DNA from: Brevundimonas sp.
GTDB lineage: Bacteria; Pseudomonadota; Alphaproteobacteria; Caulobacterales; Caulobacteraceae
DNA length: 64,000 bases
Reading direction: 5' to 3'
Assembly (NCBI RefSeq): GCF_013912065.1
Contig: NZ_JACESA010000002.1
Span: 1 to 64,000 of the forward strand
Positions within the stretch are counted from its first letter, which is position 1. Every line of letters starts with the position of its first letter. The position numbers and the translations under genes are program-made. The notes under the pieces were generated by a model. That model saw nothing but the letters and a program-made list of their open reading frames with translations, was not told the origin of the DNA and ran no database searches. Below, piece by piece: positions 17,190 to 27,013 of this stretch.

Positions 17190-17306
17190 TTCGGTCGGCG
17201 GGGGCGTGTTGCGTTTCAGCCCCCGCCGCCTGCTATTTCGTCGTGTTCGCCTCGCCCGGGATCGGGCTCGCAGGCGTCGCGTTCCAACAGTCTAGAGGAG
17301 CCCGCC

Positions 17307-18893
17307 ATGCTGGACGCCAATCTGAAAACTCAGCTCGAGGGCTACCTCAAGAATATCGTCCATCCGGTCGAACTGGTCGCCTCGCTGGGCGCCGGGCCGA
17401 AGTCGGTCGAACTGAAGGGCCTGCTGGAGGAGATCGTCGCTGTCTCGCACGGCAAGGTCGAGATGGGCCGCGACTATGACGACGAGCGCCAGCCCAGTTT
17501 CCTGATCCGCAGGAAGGGCACCGACATCGGCGTGCGCTTCGCGGGCATTCCACTGGGCCACGAGTTCACCTCGCTGGTGCTGGCCCTGCTGCACGTCGGC
17601 GGCCATCCGTCCAAGGCGGCGCAGGACGTCATCCAGCAGGTCAAGGACCTGGACGGCGACTATGTGTTCGAGACCTATTTCTCGCTGTCGTGCCAGAACT
17701 GCCCCGACGTGGTGCAGGCGCTGAACCTGATGAGCGTGCTGAACCCGCGCATCAAACACGTCGCCATCGAGGGCGGCCTGTTCAAGGACGAGGTCGAGGA
17801 ACGCAAGATCATGGCCGTGCCGACGGTCTTCCTGAACGGCGAACTGTTCGGCCAGGGCCGGATGGAGCTGGAGCAGATCGTCGCCAGGATCGACAGCGGC
17901 GCCGAGGCGCGCGCGGCCGAGAAGATCAAGTCCAAGGCGCCGTTCGACGTCCTGGTGATCGGGGGCGGCCCCGCCGGGGCGGCGGCGGCCATCTATACCG
18001 CTCGCAAGGGCATCCGCACCGGGATCGCGGCCGAACGGTTCGGCGGCCAGGTGCTGGACACGATGGCGATCGAGAACTTTATCTCCGTGCCCCATACCGA
18101 GGGGCCGAGACTGGCCGCCCATCTGGAACAGCATGTCCGCGAATATGAGGTGGACCTGATGAACCTGCAGAAGGCGACGAAGCTGGTCCCGGCCAAGGTT
18201 CCCGGCGGGCTGCACGAGGTGGTGCTGGAGAACGGCGCCAGCCTGAAGTCGCGCACCGTCATCCTGTCGACCGGCGCGCGCTGGCGCCAGATGAACGTGC
18301 CGGGCGAGGATCAGTACAAGAACAAGGGCGTGGCCTATTGCCCGCACTGCGACGGGCCGCTGTTCAAGGGCAAGCGGGTGGCGGTGATCGGCGGGGGCAA
18401 CTCGGGCGTCGAGGCGGCCATCGACCTGGCCGGCATCGTGGCCCATGTGACCCTGATCGAGTTCGACAGCGAACTGCGGGCCGATGCGGTGCTGCAACGC
18501 AAGCTGGCGACCTTGCCGAACGTGCGCATCGTCACCTCGGCCCTGACGACCGAGGTGCATGGCGACGGCGAGAAGGTGACGGGCCTGTCCTACAAGGACC
18601 GCAACTCGGACGCCCATCACGACGTCGATCTGGAAGGCGTCTTCGTCCAGATCGGCCTGGTGCCGAACACCGAATGGCTGCACGGCGCCGTGGGTCTGAC
18701 CCAGCGCGGCGAAATCGAGGTCGATCACCGCGGCGAGACCTCGCAGCCGGGGATCTTCGCCGCCGGCGACGTCACCACCGTGCCCTACAAGCAGATCGTT
18801 GTGGCCATGGGCGAGGGTTCCAAGGCCGGTCTGGCGGCCTTCGACTATATGATCCGCACGGTCCCGGCCGAGGAAGTGGTGGAGGCGGCCTGA
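17307..18893 (+). CDS. ahpF: Alkyl hydroperoxide reductase flavoprotein AhpF
   Basis: 528 residues. AhpF passes electrons from NADH through FAD and two disulfides to AhpC. The N-terminal tandem thioredoxin-fold domain holds Cys129/Cys132 (SCQNCPD), and the thioredoxin-reductase-like part holds Cys345/Cys348 (YCPHCDGP), the same numbering as E. coli AhpF. FAD ([12 protein letters not shown]) and NADH ([12 protein letters not shown]) motifs are present. The start is ATG 17307 (MLDANLKTQ) behind GAGGAG; the frame is open back to 17055 but overlaps ahpC, so that is rejected. Confidence 0.96.
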   Translation: MLDANLKTQLEGYLKNIVHPVELVASLGAGPKSVELKGLLEEIVAVSHGKVEMGRDYDDERQPSFLIRRKGTDIGVRFAGIPLGHEFTSLVLALLHVGGHPSKAAQDVIQQVKDLDGDYVFETYFSLSCQNCPDVVQALNLMSVLNPRIKHVAIEGGLFKDEVEERKIMAVPTVFLNGELFGQGRMELEQIVARIDSGAEARAAEKIKSKAPFDVLVIGGGPAGAAAAIYTARKGIRTGIAAERFGGQVLDTMAIENFISVPHTEGPRLAAHLEQHVREYEVDLMNLQKATKLVPAKVPGGLHEVVLENGASLKSRTVILSTGARWRQMNVPGEDQYKNKGVAYCPHCDGPLFKGKRVAVIGGGNSGVEAAIDLAGIVAHVTLIEFDSELRADAVLQRKLATLPNVRIVTSALTTEVHGDGEKVTGLSYKDRNSDAHHDVDLEGVFVQIGLVPNTEWLHGAVGLTQRGEIEVDHRGETSQPGIFAAGDVTTVPYKQIVVAMGEGSKAGLAAFDYMIRTVPAEEVVEAA

Positions 18894-18909
18894 GCCGCCT
18901 CCAGGCCTG

Positions 18910-19317
18910 TCACGCCGTCGCCGGAATGCGGGCGATCACCTTGATCTCGAAGTCGAAACCGGAGAGCCAGTTGACGCCCACGGCGGTCCAGTTCGGATAG
19001 GGCGCCGTGTCGAAGACGCGCTGCTTGATGGCCATGACGGCGCCGAACTGGTTTTCCGGATCGGTATGGAAGGTCGTGACGTCCACGATATCGTCGAAGC
19101 CGGCCCCCGCGGCGTTCAGCACGGCTTTCAGATTGTCGAAGGCCAGTTGGACCTGGGCGGGGAAGTCCGGCTCCGGCGAGCCGTCCGGGCGGCTGCCCAC
19201 CTGGCCGGAGACGAACAGCAGGTCGCCCGAGCGGATGGCGGCGGAGTAGCCGTGCTGCGCGTACAAGTCATGGCGGCCCGCAGGGAAAACGGCGTCTCTG
19301 GTATTGGTCGTGGTCAT
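18910..19317 (-). CDS. RidA/YjgF family protein
   Basis: 135 residues of the YjgF/YER057c/UK114 fold. RidA members hydrolyse reactive enamine/imine intermediates, but this sequence is a divergent subgroup: the N-terminal half (YSAAIRSGDLLFVSGQVGS) fits, while the canonical catalytic Arg region reads PNWTAVGVNWLSGFDFEIKVIARI. Substrate and true deaminase activity are therefore uncertain. It is transcribed away from the tetR gene through a region with two palindromic operators, so it is probably that regulator's target. Confidence 0.82.
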   Translation of the reverse strand: MTTTNTRDAVFPAGRHDLYAQHGYSAAIRSGDLLFVSGQVGSRPDGSPEPDFPAQVQLAFDNLKAVLNAAGAGFDDIVDVTTFHTDPENQFGAVMAIKQRVFDTAPYPNWTAVGVNWLSGFDFEIKVIARIPATA

Positions 19318-19355
19318 GTCGGGGTCCTGGGTTCACATCGAGGAGGAGTGTTAGT

Positions 19356-19368
19356 ATACGCCTCGTAT
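19356..19368. promoter_or_regulatory. Palindromic operator 1 in the ridA/tetR divergent region
   Basis: ATACG-CCT-CGTAT, perfect 5-base arms with a 3-base centre. It matches the core of operator 2 (centre at 19391), 29 bases away. Likely site for the adjacent TetR-family regulator. Confidence 0.6.
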
Positions 19369-19382
19369 GTGAATACGTCGGT

Positions 19383-19399
19383 ACATACGACGCGTATGT
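19383..19399. promoter_or_regulatory. Palindromic operator 2 in the ridA/tetR divergent region
   Basis: ACATACGACGCGTATGT: perfect 7-base arms (ACATACG/CGTATGT) around ACG. It lies 40 bases before the tetR start, between the divergent genes. Confidence 0.65.
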
Positions 19400-19438
19400 C
19401 AACATGCGGGCGTGGAATTTAGGCGAACAGGAAATCCG

Positions 19439-20026
19439 ATGGCGGCGACGCGGGCGGAGATGGTCGAAGAGACGCGGGCGCGTCTGATCGCGGCGGCGCG
19501 GCGGGCGTTCGCGACCCATGGATACGCCTCGGCGTCCATGGACCAGCTGACTGCGGAAGCGGGTCTTACGCGGGGCGCCCTCTATCACAATTTCGGGGAC
19601 AAGAAGGGACTGCTGAGAGCAGTCATCGACCAGATCGACGCCGAGATGCTGGTGCGGATGCGCGCGGCGGGGCAGGGGCGTTCGACCTGGGACGCCTTCG
19701 TCGACGAGGGCGTCGCCTATGTCGAGATGTCGCTGGAGCCGGAAATCCAGCGCATCATGCTGCTGGACGGGCCGGCGGTGCTGGGTGATCCGTCGCGCTG
19801 GCCCAACCAGACGGCCTGTCTGCGCACGACGATCCAGACCATCCAGCAATTGATCGACGACGGCATCGTCAAGCCCGTGGACCCCGAGGCGGCCGCCCGG
19901 CTGGTCAACGGAGCGGCCTTGAACGCGGCCCTGTGGGTCGCGGCGGCGGACGAGCCGCAGGCCGTGATGGGCAAGGCCGTGGACGCCTTCCGGCAGATGG
20001 TCTCGGGCCTGCGGCTGCAACCCTAA
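19439..20026 (+). CDS. TetR-family transcriptional repressor
   Basis: 195 residues. The N-terminal helix-turn-helix is clear (FATHGYASASMDQLTAEAGL, then TRGALYHNFGDKKGLL, about residues 21-56). The C-terminal helical domain binds an unknown ligand. ATG 19439 is chosen because CAGGAA lies just upstream; a GTG at 19412 would add nine residues and invade the operator side. It faces ridA across two matching palindromes and is probably autoregulated. Its stop codon overlaps that of the convergent ndh gene by two bases. Confidence 0.88.
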   Translation: MAATRAEMVEETRARLIAAARRAFATHGYASASMDQLTAEAGLTRGALYHNFGDKKGLLRAVIDQIDAEMLVRMRAAGQGRSTWDAFVDEGVAYVEMSLEPEIQRIMLLDGPAVLGDPSRWPNQTACLRTTIQTIQQLIDDGIVKPVDPEAAARLVNGAALNAALWVAAADEPQAVMGKAVDAFRQMVSGLRLQP

Positions 20027-21297
20027 TGCAGCTTCAGTCGCCCCGAGACGCGGCGGTGAAGCAGGCGGGACAGGGCGAGGATTGCGGTGCGGCGGACGCC
20101 CAGGATCGCCCGGTGGTGGTCCAGGTGCAGGGCCATATAGGCCCATTTGGCGACCAGGCCCTCGATCAGGAAATTGGGTCCGCCGAGATTGCCCATCAGC
20201 GACCCGACGCCCCGGTCGCCGCCCAGCGACACCAGCGAGCCCTTGTCATGATAGACGTAGGGACCCGGATCGCGTGACGGGTCCGACAGGGCCCTGGCCA
20301 GATAGGCGGCCTGCTGGGCCGCCGCCTGGGCGCGGGCGGGAACGGGACGACCGTCCGGCCCCGGCGCCTCGGCGCAGTCGCCCATGGCGTAGATCCCCGG
20401 CGCCGAGGCGCGCAGATGGTCGTCGACGACGAACTGGTTGAGGCGGCCGGTCTCCAGGCCCAGATCGCGGTTTTGCTCGGACGCCTTCACCCCGGCGGCC
20501 CAGACGATCAGATCGGCCGGGATTTCGCCCTGGGACGTGTCCAGACGGTGGGCGTGGACGGCATTGACCTTGGCGTCCGTCAGCAGGCGAACGCCCTTGG
20601 CTTCCAGCGCATGAGCGGCCTTGGTCGAGACCCGCTCGGGAAGGCCGCCGAGGATGCGCGGCGCGGCCTCCACCAGGGTGACGCCCAGGTCGAATCTCTG
20701 CTCCTGGGTCAGGCCGGCCGACAGCTCGTCGTGACCCTCGATCAGTTCGGTGGACAGTTCGACGCCGGTAGCGCCGGCGCCGACGATGGCGATGTTCAGG
20801 GTTCGCCCGTCGGAATAGGCCGTCGTCAGGAAGGCCGAGGTCAGGCGCCGGTTGAAGGCCTCGGCGTCGGCGACATCCTCCAGCAGATGGGCGTGTTCGG
20901 CCGCGCCGGGGGTGCCGAACAGGTTCGAGCCGCTGCCGATCGCCAGGACCAGGGTGTTGAAGGCCAGGGTGCGGGGTTCGACCAGGACCTCGCCGTCGTC
21001 ATTCCGGATCGCGCCCAGGGTGAGGGTTTTCGCCGCCGGATCGAGGCCGGTCAGGTCGCCGAAGGCGAAGCTGAAATGATTGCGGCGGGCCAGGATCGGA
21101 TAGGACAGACCTTCCTGGTGACTGTCCAGGGAACCGGCCGCGACCTCGTGCAGGCTGGGTTTCCACAGGTGGAAGATGGACCGGTCGATCAACAGGACGC
21201 GCCGGCGGCCTTCGCGGGCGCCGAATTTACGCCCAAGCCGGGCGGCGAGCTCCAGTCCGCCCGCGCCGCCGCCGATGATGACGATGTCGTGCTGCAT
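20023..21297 (-). CDS. ndh: Type II NADH dehydrogenase (NDH-2, FAD-dependent)
   Basis: 424 residues. NDH-2 passes electrons from NADH to quinone without pumping protons and sits on the inner face of the membrane. FAD motif IVIIGGGAGGLELAARLG is at the N-terminus. A second Rossmann motif for NADH (IAIVGAGATGVELSTEL) is at about residue 165, and a late FAD contact is IYAMGDCAEAPGPDG. A basic, amphipathic C-terminal tail (LSRLLHRRVSGRLKLH) suits membrane attachment. ATG 21297 fits. It follows the hydrolase gene on the same strand with a 33-base gap. Confidence 0.88.
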   Translation of the reverse strand: MQHDIVIIGGGAGGLELAARLGRKFGAREGRRRVLLIDRSIFHLWKPSLHEVAAGSLDSHQEGLSYPILARRNHFSFAFGDLTGLDPAAKTLTLGAIRNDDGEVLVEPRTLAFNTLVLAIGSGSNLFGTPGAAEHAHLLEDVADAEAFNRRLTSAFLTTAYSDGRTLNIAIVGAGATGVELSTELIEGHDELSAGLTQEQRFDLGVTLVEAAPRILGGLPERVSTKAAHALEAKGVRLLTDAKVNAVHAHRLDTSQGEIPADLIVWAAGVKASEQNRDLGLETGRLNQFVVDDHLRASAPGIYAMGDCAEAPGPDGRPVPARAQAAAQQAAYLARALSDPSRDPGPYVYHDKGSLVSLGGDRGVGSLMGNLGGPNFLIEGLVAKWAYMALHLDHHRAILGVRRTAILALSRLLHRRVSGRLKLH

Positions 21298-21330
21298 TCG
21301 GGTCTCCTAAGGCGAGACCTGGATGTAGGC

Positions 21331-21981
21331 TCAGGCCGGGTTTTCTTCCAGACGCTTGTCCAGATAGGCCCCGACGCGACGTTCGACTGCGCTCATATGG
21401 TCCTGCCAGAAGTGGCTGGCGCCCTCTTCCAGTTCGTAGTCGATGACGATGCCCTTCTGGGTGCGCAGCTTGTTGACCACGCGCTCGACCTCGACCGGCG
21501 GCACGATGGTGTCGGCGGTGCCGTGCAGGAACAGGCCCGAGGCCGGGCAGGGGGCCAGGAAGCTGAAGTCGTACATGTTCGACGGCGGCGAGACCGAGAT
21601 GAAGCCGTCCGTCTCGGGCCGGCGCATCAGCAATTGCATGCCGATATAGGCGCCGAACTGATAGCCGCCGACCCAGGTCTGGCTGGCGCCGGGATTGTTC
21701 GACTGGAGCCAGTCCAGGGCGGTGGCGGCGTCCGCCAGCTCGCCGATGCCCGAATCGAACTCGCCCTGCGACTTGCCGACGCCGCGCGAATTGTATCGCA
21801 GGGTGGCGAAGCCGCGCTGCTGGAACAACTGGTGCAACGTCACCGCGACCGGGTTGTTCATATGCCCGCCCGCCTTGGGATGCGGGTGCAGAATCAAGGC
21901 GATCGGAGCGTTCGGGCGCTTGCCCGGGGAATAGCGGCCTTCGATGCGACCGGAGGCGCCGGGCAGGATGACTTCAGGCAT
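21331..21981 (-). CDS. Alpha/beta hydrolase-fold protein lacking the nucleophile serine
   Basis: 216 residues, COG2945-like. Oxyanion region LILHPHPKAGGHMNNPV, acid Asp in HGTADTIVPP and catalytic-type His in EGASHFWQ are in place. At the nucleophile elbow, where GxSxG is expected, it reads GGYQFGA: the codon is CAG, so Ser is replaced by Gln. The protein may be a non-catalytic binder or use another chemistry. Close homologues may share this; a family alignment decides. It lies upstream of ndh and divergent from iscR. Confidence 0.8.
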   Translation of the reverse strand: MPEVILPGASGRIEGRYSPGKRPNAPIALILHPHPKAGGHMNNPVAVTLHQLFQQRGFATLRYNSRGVGKSQGEFDSGIGELADAATALDWLQSNNPGASQTWVGGYQFGAYIGMQLLMRRPETDGFISVSPPSNMYDFSFLAPCPASGLFLHGTADTIVPPVEVERVVNKLRTQKGIVIDYELEEGASHFWQDHMSAVERRVGAYLDKRLEENPA

Positions 21982-22028
21982 AGGGGCTCTGGAATCCGTT
22001 CAACTGTCATTTCGCGTGTGCGTAATAC

Positions 22029-22059
22029 TTGACCGCCGAGGTGGGACTTTCTAAGTCCC
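22029..22059 (+). promoter_or_regulatory. Candidate iscR promoter region with a 17-bp palindrome
   Basis: TTGACC at 22029-22034 resembles a -35 element. Just downstream GGGACTTTCTAAGTCCC (22043-22059) is a perfect palindrome with 7-base arms and a TCT centre, about 80 bases before iscR. It is placed where an IscR autoregulatory site would lie, but it does not match an IscR consensus that I can recite with confidence. Confidence 0.35.
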
Positions 22060-22139
22060 TCCGCAAGCGAGCCGCCTTTGCGAAGGCGCGGGTTCTAGCA
22101 CAAGAGCCCCGGAAAGCGCGTAATTTTTGAGGGTGCGAT

Positions 22140-22622
22140 ATGCGTCTGTCGACCAAGGGACGATACGCCGTGATGGCGATGGCCGATCTGGCGAAGAACG
22201 GACGCGGCGAGAGCGGCGAAATCCGGGCCGTTTCCCTGGCCGAAATCGCCGCGCGCCAGGAGATTTCGCTGAGCTATCTGGAGCAGTTGTTCGCGCGGTT
22301 GCGCAAGAGCGAACTGGTCAAGAGCGTGCGCGGACCCGGCGGCGGCTATCGTCTGGCCAAGGGGGCGCACGAGACGGTGGTGGCTGAAATCGTTCTGGCG
22401 GTCGACGAGCCGATCCGGGCGACCCGGTGCGTGGCCCACGGCTCGCCTCAGGGCTGCATGCTGGCCGGCGAACGCTGCATCACCCACGACCTTTGGGAAG
22501 ATCTGGGCGACGAGATCCATCGCTATCTGGCCAGCGTGTCCCTGGAAGACGTGGTGATGAACCGCACGGGCCAGCGGCGGCGCAATCTCGCCCCGACAGA
22601 TCCGGTGGGGGTGGCGGCATGA
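22140..22622 (+). CDS. iscR: Rrf2-family Fe-S regulator IscR
   Basis: 160 residues. IscR carries an Fe-S cluster and controls cluster-assembly genes. The winged helix (MRLSTKGRYAVMAMADLA, then ISLSYLEQLFARLRKSELV) is typical. Cluster ligands are Cys97, Cys106 and Cys113 with His116 (RCVAHGSPQGCMLAGERCITH). ATG 22140 follows a TTTGAGGGTG ribosome site. It leads the SUF operon, and its TGA overlaps the iscS start as ATGA. Confidence 0.94.
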   Translation: MRLSTKGRYAVMAMADLAKNGRGESGEIRAVSLAEIAARQEISLSYLEQLFARLRKSELVKSVRGPGGGYRLAKGAHETVVAEIVLAVDEPIRATRCVAHGSPQGCMLAGERCITHDLWEDLGDEIHRYLASVSLEDVVMNRTGQRRRNLAPTDPVGVAA

Positions 22623-23758
22623 GCGGCGTCTATCTGGATTATAATGCGTCGGGCCTGGTGCGGCCCGAGGTTCTGGAGATCATGACCGTCGCCCTGGCCG
22701 ACAACGGCAATCCGTCGGCGGTCCATGCGGCCGGGCGACGGGCGCGGGCGCGGGTCGAGACGGCGCGGGCCCAGGTCGGCGAACTGGTCGGAGCCGATCC
22801 GACGGCGGTGGTGTTCAACTCGGGCGGCACGGAAGCGAACGCCCAGGGGATCGCCAGCGCCCTGGCGGCCGGGTGCGAGCGTCTGATCGTTTCGGCGACC
22901 GAACATCCGTGCGTGGCGGAGGCCGCGGCCAATGCTGGGGCGCCGGTCGAGGTGCTGCCGGTCGATGCGAACGGCGTGGTCGATCTGGCCTGGCTGGCGC
23001 AGGCCCTGGCCCGTCCGGGGCGGGCCGTGGTCGCCATCCATCATGCGAACAACGAAAGCGGCGTGATCCAGCCGATCGTCGAGGCGGCCGCCCTGGTGCG
23101 CGCCGCCGGCGGCTGGCTACATGTCGACGCCATCCAGTCGGCGGGCAAGATCCCGGTCGACATGCGCACGCTGGACGCGGACAGCCTGACCCTGTCGGCG
23201 CACAAGCTGGGCGGGCCGCAGGGCGTCGGGGCCCTGATCTTCAAGGAAGGCGTCTCGGGCGTCCGCATCCTGCACGGGGCCGGGCAGGAGCGCGGTCTGA
23301 GGGCCGGGACCGAGAATGTGCCGGGCATCGCCGGGTTCGGCGTCGCGGCCGACTGCGCCGCGCGGGATCTCGAGACGATGGCTTCGCACATCGGCTGGCG
23401 CGACGCGGCCGAGGCTCGGGTCAGGGCCGCCGGGGCGACGGTGATCGGCGGAGACGTGGCGCGTCTGCCCAACACCCTGTTCATGGCGGTCGAGGGTTGG
23501 GACAGTCCTCAACAGTTGATTACGCTGGATCTGGCCGGCGTCATGGTGTCGGCCGGTTCCGCCTGTTCGTCGGGCAAGGTCAAGCCGTCCAAGACCATCA
23601 GCGCCATGGGGCTGAACACCCTGGCGACCGGGGGCGTGCGCGTCTCCGGCGGATGGGGCACGCAAGAAGGCGACTGGAGCCGGTTCGCCGACGCCTGGAT
23701 CGCCGCCTATGACAAGCACAAGACACGCGCCGCCGCGCGCGTGAGAGAGGTCGCCTGA
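22619..23758 (+). CDS. iscS: Cysteine desulfurase, IscS/NifS type
   Basis: 379 residues, PLP enzyme that takes sulfur from cysteine for Fe-S clusters. PLP lysine Lys196 is in [10 protein letters not shown], and catalytic Cys316 in [15 protein letters not shown] on the mobile loop typical of group I (IscS) enzymes. A second, group II enzyme (sufS) lies further down the same operon. The start ATG 22619 overlaps the iscR stop (ATGA). The frame is open upstream inside iscR, which is a shadow. The end overlaps sufB as TGATG. Confidence 0.93.
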   Translation: MSGVYLDYNASGLVRPEVLEIMTVALADNGNPSAVHAAGRRARARVETARAQVGELVGADPTAVVFNSGGTEANAQGIASALAAGCERLIVSATEHPCVAEAAANAGAPVEVLPVDANGVVDLAWLAQALARPGRAVVAIHHANNESGVIQPIVEAAALVRAAGGWLHVDAIQSAGKIPVDMRTLDADSLTLSAHKLGGPQGVGALIFKEGVSGVRILHGAGQERGLRAGTENVPGIAGFGVAADCAARDLETMASHIGWRDAAEARVRAAGATVIGGDVARLPNTLFMAVEGWDSPQQLITLDLAGVMVSAGSACSSGKVKPSKTISAMGLNTLATGGVRVSGGWGTQEGDWSRFADAWIAAYDKHKTRAAARVREVA

Positions 23759-25224
23759 TGGCCGCCGTCAAGGAAACCATCGACGCCGTCGCCGCGCTGG
23801 AAAAATACGCGCATGGCTTCACCTCGGACATCGAACAGGAGTTCGCACCCAAGGGGCTGAACGCCGACATCGTGCGCTTCATCTCCGAGAAGAAGGGCGA
23901 GCCCGAGTGGATGCTGGAATGGCGTCTCGCCGCCTATGAGCGCTGGCTGGCGATGGAGGAGCCGACCTGGGCGGCGGTGAAGTATGAGCCGGTCGATTAT
24001 CAGGACCTGTTCTACTATGCGGCGCCCAAGCAGAAGGAAGGGCCGAAGTCTCTGGACGAGGTCGATCCCGAGATTTTGGAAATCTACAAGAAGCTGGGCA
24101 TCCCGCTGAAGGAGCAGGAGGTTCTGGCGGGGGTGCAGGGCGCGCCGCGCGTGGCCGTGGACGCCGTGTTCGACAGCGTGTCCGTGGTTACGACCTTCAA
24201 GGAGGAACTGGCCAAGGTCGGCGTGATCTTCATGCCGATTTCCGAGGCTTTGCGCGAATATCCGGATCTGGTGCGACAATATCTGGGGTCGGTGGTGCCG
24301 GTCTCGGACAACTATTTCGCGGCCCTGAACAGCGCGGTCTTTTCGGACGGGTCGTTCGTCTACATCCCGCCGGGCGTGCGCTGCCCGATGGAGCTGTCGA
24401 CCTATTTCCGCATCAATGCGAGCCAGACGGGGCAGTTCGAGCGGACCCTGATCATTGCCGACAAGGGCAGCTACGTCTCGTACCTCGAGGGCTGCACCGC
24501 GCCGATGCGCGACGAGAACCAGCTGCACGCGGCCGTGGTCGAGATCGTGGCCCTGGACGACGCCGAGGTGAAATATTCGACCGTCCAGAACTGGTATCCC
24601 GGCGACGCCGAGGGCAAGGGCGGCATCTACAACTTCGTCACCAAGCGGGCGGATTGCCGCGGCGATAGGTCGAAGGTGTCGTGGACCCAGGTGGAGACCG
24701 GCTCGGCCGTGACCTGGAAATATCCGTCCTGCATCCTGAAGGGCGAGGAGAGCTCGGGCGAGTTCTATTCCATCGCCATCACCAATGGGCATCAGCAGGC
24801 CGACACCGGCACAAAGATGATCCACCTGGGCAAGAATTCGAAGTCGCGGATCATCGCCAAGGCGGTGTCGGCGGGCAAGTCGGACTCGACCTATCGGGGC
24901 CTGGTCTCGGTGCACCCGAAGGCGACGGGGGTGCGTAACTTCACCCAGTGCGACAGCCTGCTGATCGGCAAGGAATGCGGCTCGCACACCATCCCCTATA
25001 TCGAAGCCCGCAACGGATCTGCCCAGCTGGAGCACGAGGCGACGACGACGCGGTTGAGCGACGACCAGCTGTTCTATGCGCAGCAGCGCGGGCTGTCGCA
25101 GGAGGAGGCGGTGGCCCTGCTGGTCAACGGCTTCGTCCGGGACGTGATGCAGAAGCTGCCAATGGAGTTCGCCGTCGAGGCGCAGAAGCTGGTGGCGATC
25201 AGTCTGGAAGGGAGCGTGGGGTGA
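23758..25224 (+). CDS. sufB: Fe-S assembly scaffold subunit SufB
   Basis: 488 residues. SufB, with SufC and SufD, forms the SufBC2D scaffold on which clusters are built. The beta-helix core carries the expected conserved blocks [39 protein letters not shown] and the late [19 protein letters not shown] with its conserved cysteines. The start overlaps iscS (TGATG), and the stop overlaps a small membrane-protein gene (GTGA). Normally sufC would follow directly; here about 1 kb intervenes. Confidence 0.96.
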   Translation: MAAVKETIDAVAALEKYAHGFTSDIEQEFAPKGLNADIVRFISEKKGEPEWMLEWRLAAYERWLAMEEPTWAAVKYEPVDYQDLFYYAAPKQKEGPKSLDEVDPEILEIYKKLGIPLKEQEVLAGVQGAPRVAVDAVFDSVSVVTTFKEELAKVGVIFMPISEALREYPDLVRQYLGSVVPVSDNYFAALNSAVFSDGSFVYIPPGVRCPMELSTYFRINASQTGQFERTLIIADKGSYVSYLEGCTAPMRDENQLHAAVVEIVALDDAEVKYSTVQNWYPGDAEGKGGIYNFVTKRADCRGDRSKVSWTQVETGSAVTWKYPSCILKGEESSGEFYSIAITNGHQQADTGTKMIHLGKNSKSRIIAKAVSAGKSDSTYRGLVSVHPKATGVRNFTQCDSLLIGKECGSHTIPYIEARNGSAQLEHEATTTRLSDDQLFYAQQRGLSQEEAVALLVNGFVRDVMQKLPMEFAVEAQKLVAISLEGSVG

Positions 25225-25526
25225 GCTTAGCCTTGCCAGCATTTGGGACCGCGCGACGCCGCTTCATAGCGACGATCGGTCTCGCTTTGCTGGCTTGCGC
25301 TGCCCAAGTCTTGAGGTTCGAGTACAAGCTGATCGGTTCTGAAAACATCCACGCAGCCGTAATCGCTGTCCTTGCAGTCGCCTGGGTCGTCGCTCTCACA
25401 CTCACATTTCGTGCAGATTGGCGCTGGGGTTTGGTGGCGACTCTGAGTGCTCCTTTGGCCCTCCTGTTTTTCGTCTGGATGGGCGTGATTGTTTACGCAT
25501 GCGCTGTGAATGGTGCCTGCCTATGA
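25221..25526 (+). CDS. Small three-helix membrane protein inserted after sufB
   Basis: 101 residues, start GTG 25221 overlapping the sufB stop. Three hydrophobic helices are visible (about 15-33, 42-62, 70-97). The N-terminus is basic, suggesting it is inside. I recognise no family. Base composition is less G+C-rich than the suf genes. It is the first gene of the block that separates sufB from sufC and its stop overlaps the next frame (ATGA at 25523). No role in Fe-S assembly can be read from it. Confidence 0.6.
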   Translation: MSLALPAFGTARRRFIATIGLALLACAAQVLRFEYKLIGSENIHAAVIAVLAVAWVVALTLTFRADWRWGLVATLSAPLALLFFVWMGVIVYACAVNGACL

Positions 25527-25696
25527 GTTCTCATAGAATGCTTCACATCTCCAACCTCCAGGTCTTCGTCAGTGAAGAGCCGATTTTTAAGGGGCCGATG
25601 CTCAACGTTCCCGCTGGCGAGGTGCACGCCACCATGGGTCTGGGTCGTGGTATCATCAAGAGATCTGGTCTGATCCTATCGTCGAGGACATTCTGA
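25523..25696 (+). pseudogene. Relic of a second sufC 5' end (57-codon open frame)
   Basis: From ATG 25538 the frame reads MLHISNLQVFVSEEPIFKGP and on to VPAGEVHATMG. Over 34 residues 23 match the N-terminus of the intact SufC at 26264, and over the first 99 bases I count 19 differences (81% identity), many of them silent. Similarity stops abruptly just where the Walker A motif should be (MGLGRG instead of MGPNGAGKS), and the frame ends at 25696. It is thus a truncated sufC copy, probably from a diverged relative. Its ATG (25523) overlaps the previous stop and its TGA overlaps the antitoxin start (TGATG). Confidence 0.8.
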
Positions 25697-25956
25697 TGGA
25701 AACGATTGCCGTTCCTTTCCGAGAAGACACCGCTGATCGCCTGAAACGTGCGGCGGCCGAGATCGGGATGCCGGTTGGTGAATTTATCGCCTCGGCTGCC
25801 GAAGGGTTCATCATGGACAAGGAGGTTCACCGTGGCGCGCCGTTATCGGCGGATCAGATCGCGCAGATCGAGGCGGGCTTGGCCGCGGAGCGCGAGGGGC
25901 GGATTATTTCGAACGAGGAGGCGGATGCCCGGCTTGTGGCGCGTCGTACGCGGTGA
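25696..25956 (+). CDS. Ribbon-helix-helix antitoxin (ParD/CopG-like)
   Basis: 86 residues. The N-terminal segment (IAVPFREDTADRLKRAAAEI, then GMPVGEFIASAAEGFI) is a ribbon-helix-helix DNA-binding fold. The acidic C-terminal tail (about 50-86) would wrap the toxin. Such proteins neutralise the toxin and repress their own operon. Start and stop both overlap neighbours (TGATG in, GTGA out), so translation is coupled to the sufC relic and to the toxin. It sits inside the suf operon without an obvious promoter of its own. Confidence 0.75.
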   Translation: METIAVPFREDTADRLKRAAAEIGMPVGEFIASAAEGFIMDKEVHRGAPLSADQIAQIEAGLAAEREGRIISNEEADARLVARRTR

Positions 25957-26255
25957 AGGATTTCGAATGGTCTGAGCCCGCGCTGACGGCGTTCTCCGAT
26001 TTTCTCGACCATCTTGACGCGCACAGTCTCGCAGCTTCGGACAAGGCGGAATCGGAGATCAAAGCCACGCTCTGGCGTCTAGCCGCGCATCCTCATCAAG
26101 GTCATCTGTCCCGCTGGCCTGGGCTTCTGGAATGGAGCGCAGCCGACTGGAAGAAGATCATCGTCTACCGCGAACGCCAGGACGGCATTCGCATCATCGC
26201 CTTCTACGACGCTCGACAGGATTTGAGCGCCGTTCATCCCACTACGAACGACTGA
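25953..26255 (+). CDS. RelE/ParE-superfamily toxin
   Basis: 100 residues with the compact RelE/ParE fold pattern: N-terminal strand and two helices (FEWSEPALTAFSDFLDHLDA, then AESEIKATLWRLAAHPHQG), then strands ending in KKIIVYRERQDGIRIIAFYDARQD. The terminal part matches the usual yrv-Y...IRIL.v.D.R sequence pattern. Whether it cuts mRNA (RelE) or poisons gyrase (ParE) cannot be told. Start GTG 25953 overlaps the antitoxin stop. sufC begins eight bases after its stop, so sufC translation may depend on ribosomes leaving this gene. Confidence 0.75.
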   Translation: MKDFEWSEPALTAFSDFLDHLDAHSLAASDKAESEIKATLWRLAAHPHQGHLSRWPGLLEWSAADWKKIIVYRERQDGIRIIAFYDARQDLSAVHPTTND

Positions 26256-26263
26256 TCGAAACA

Positions 26264-27009
<746 letters not shown>

Positions 27010-27013
<4 letters not shown>

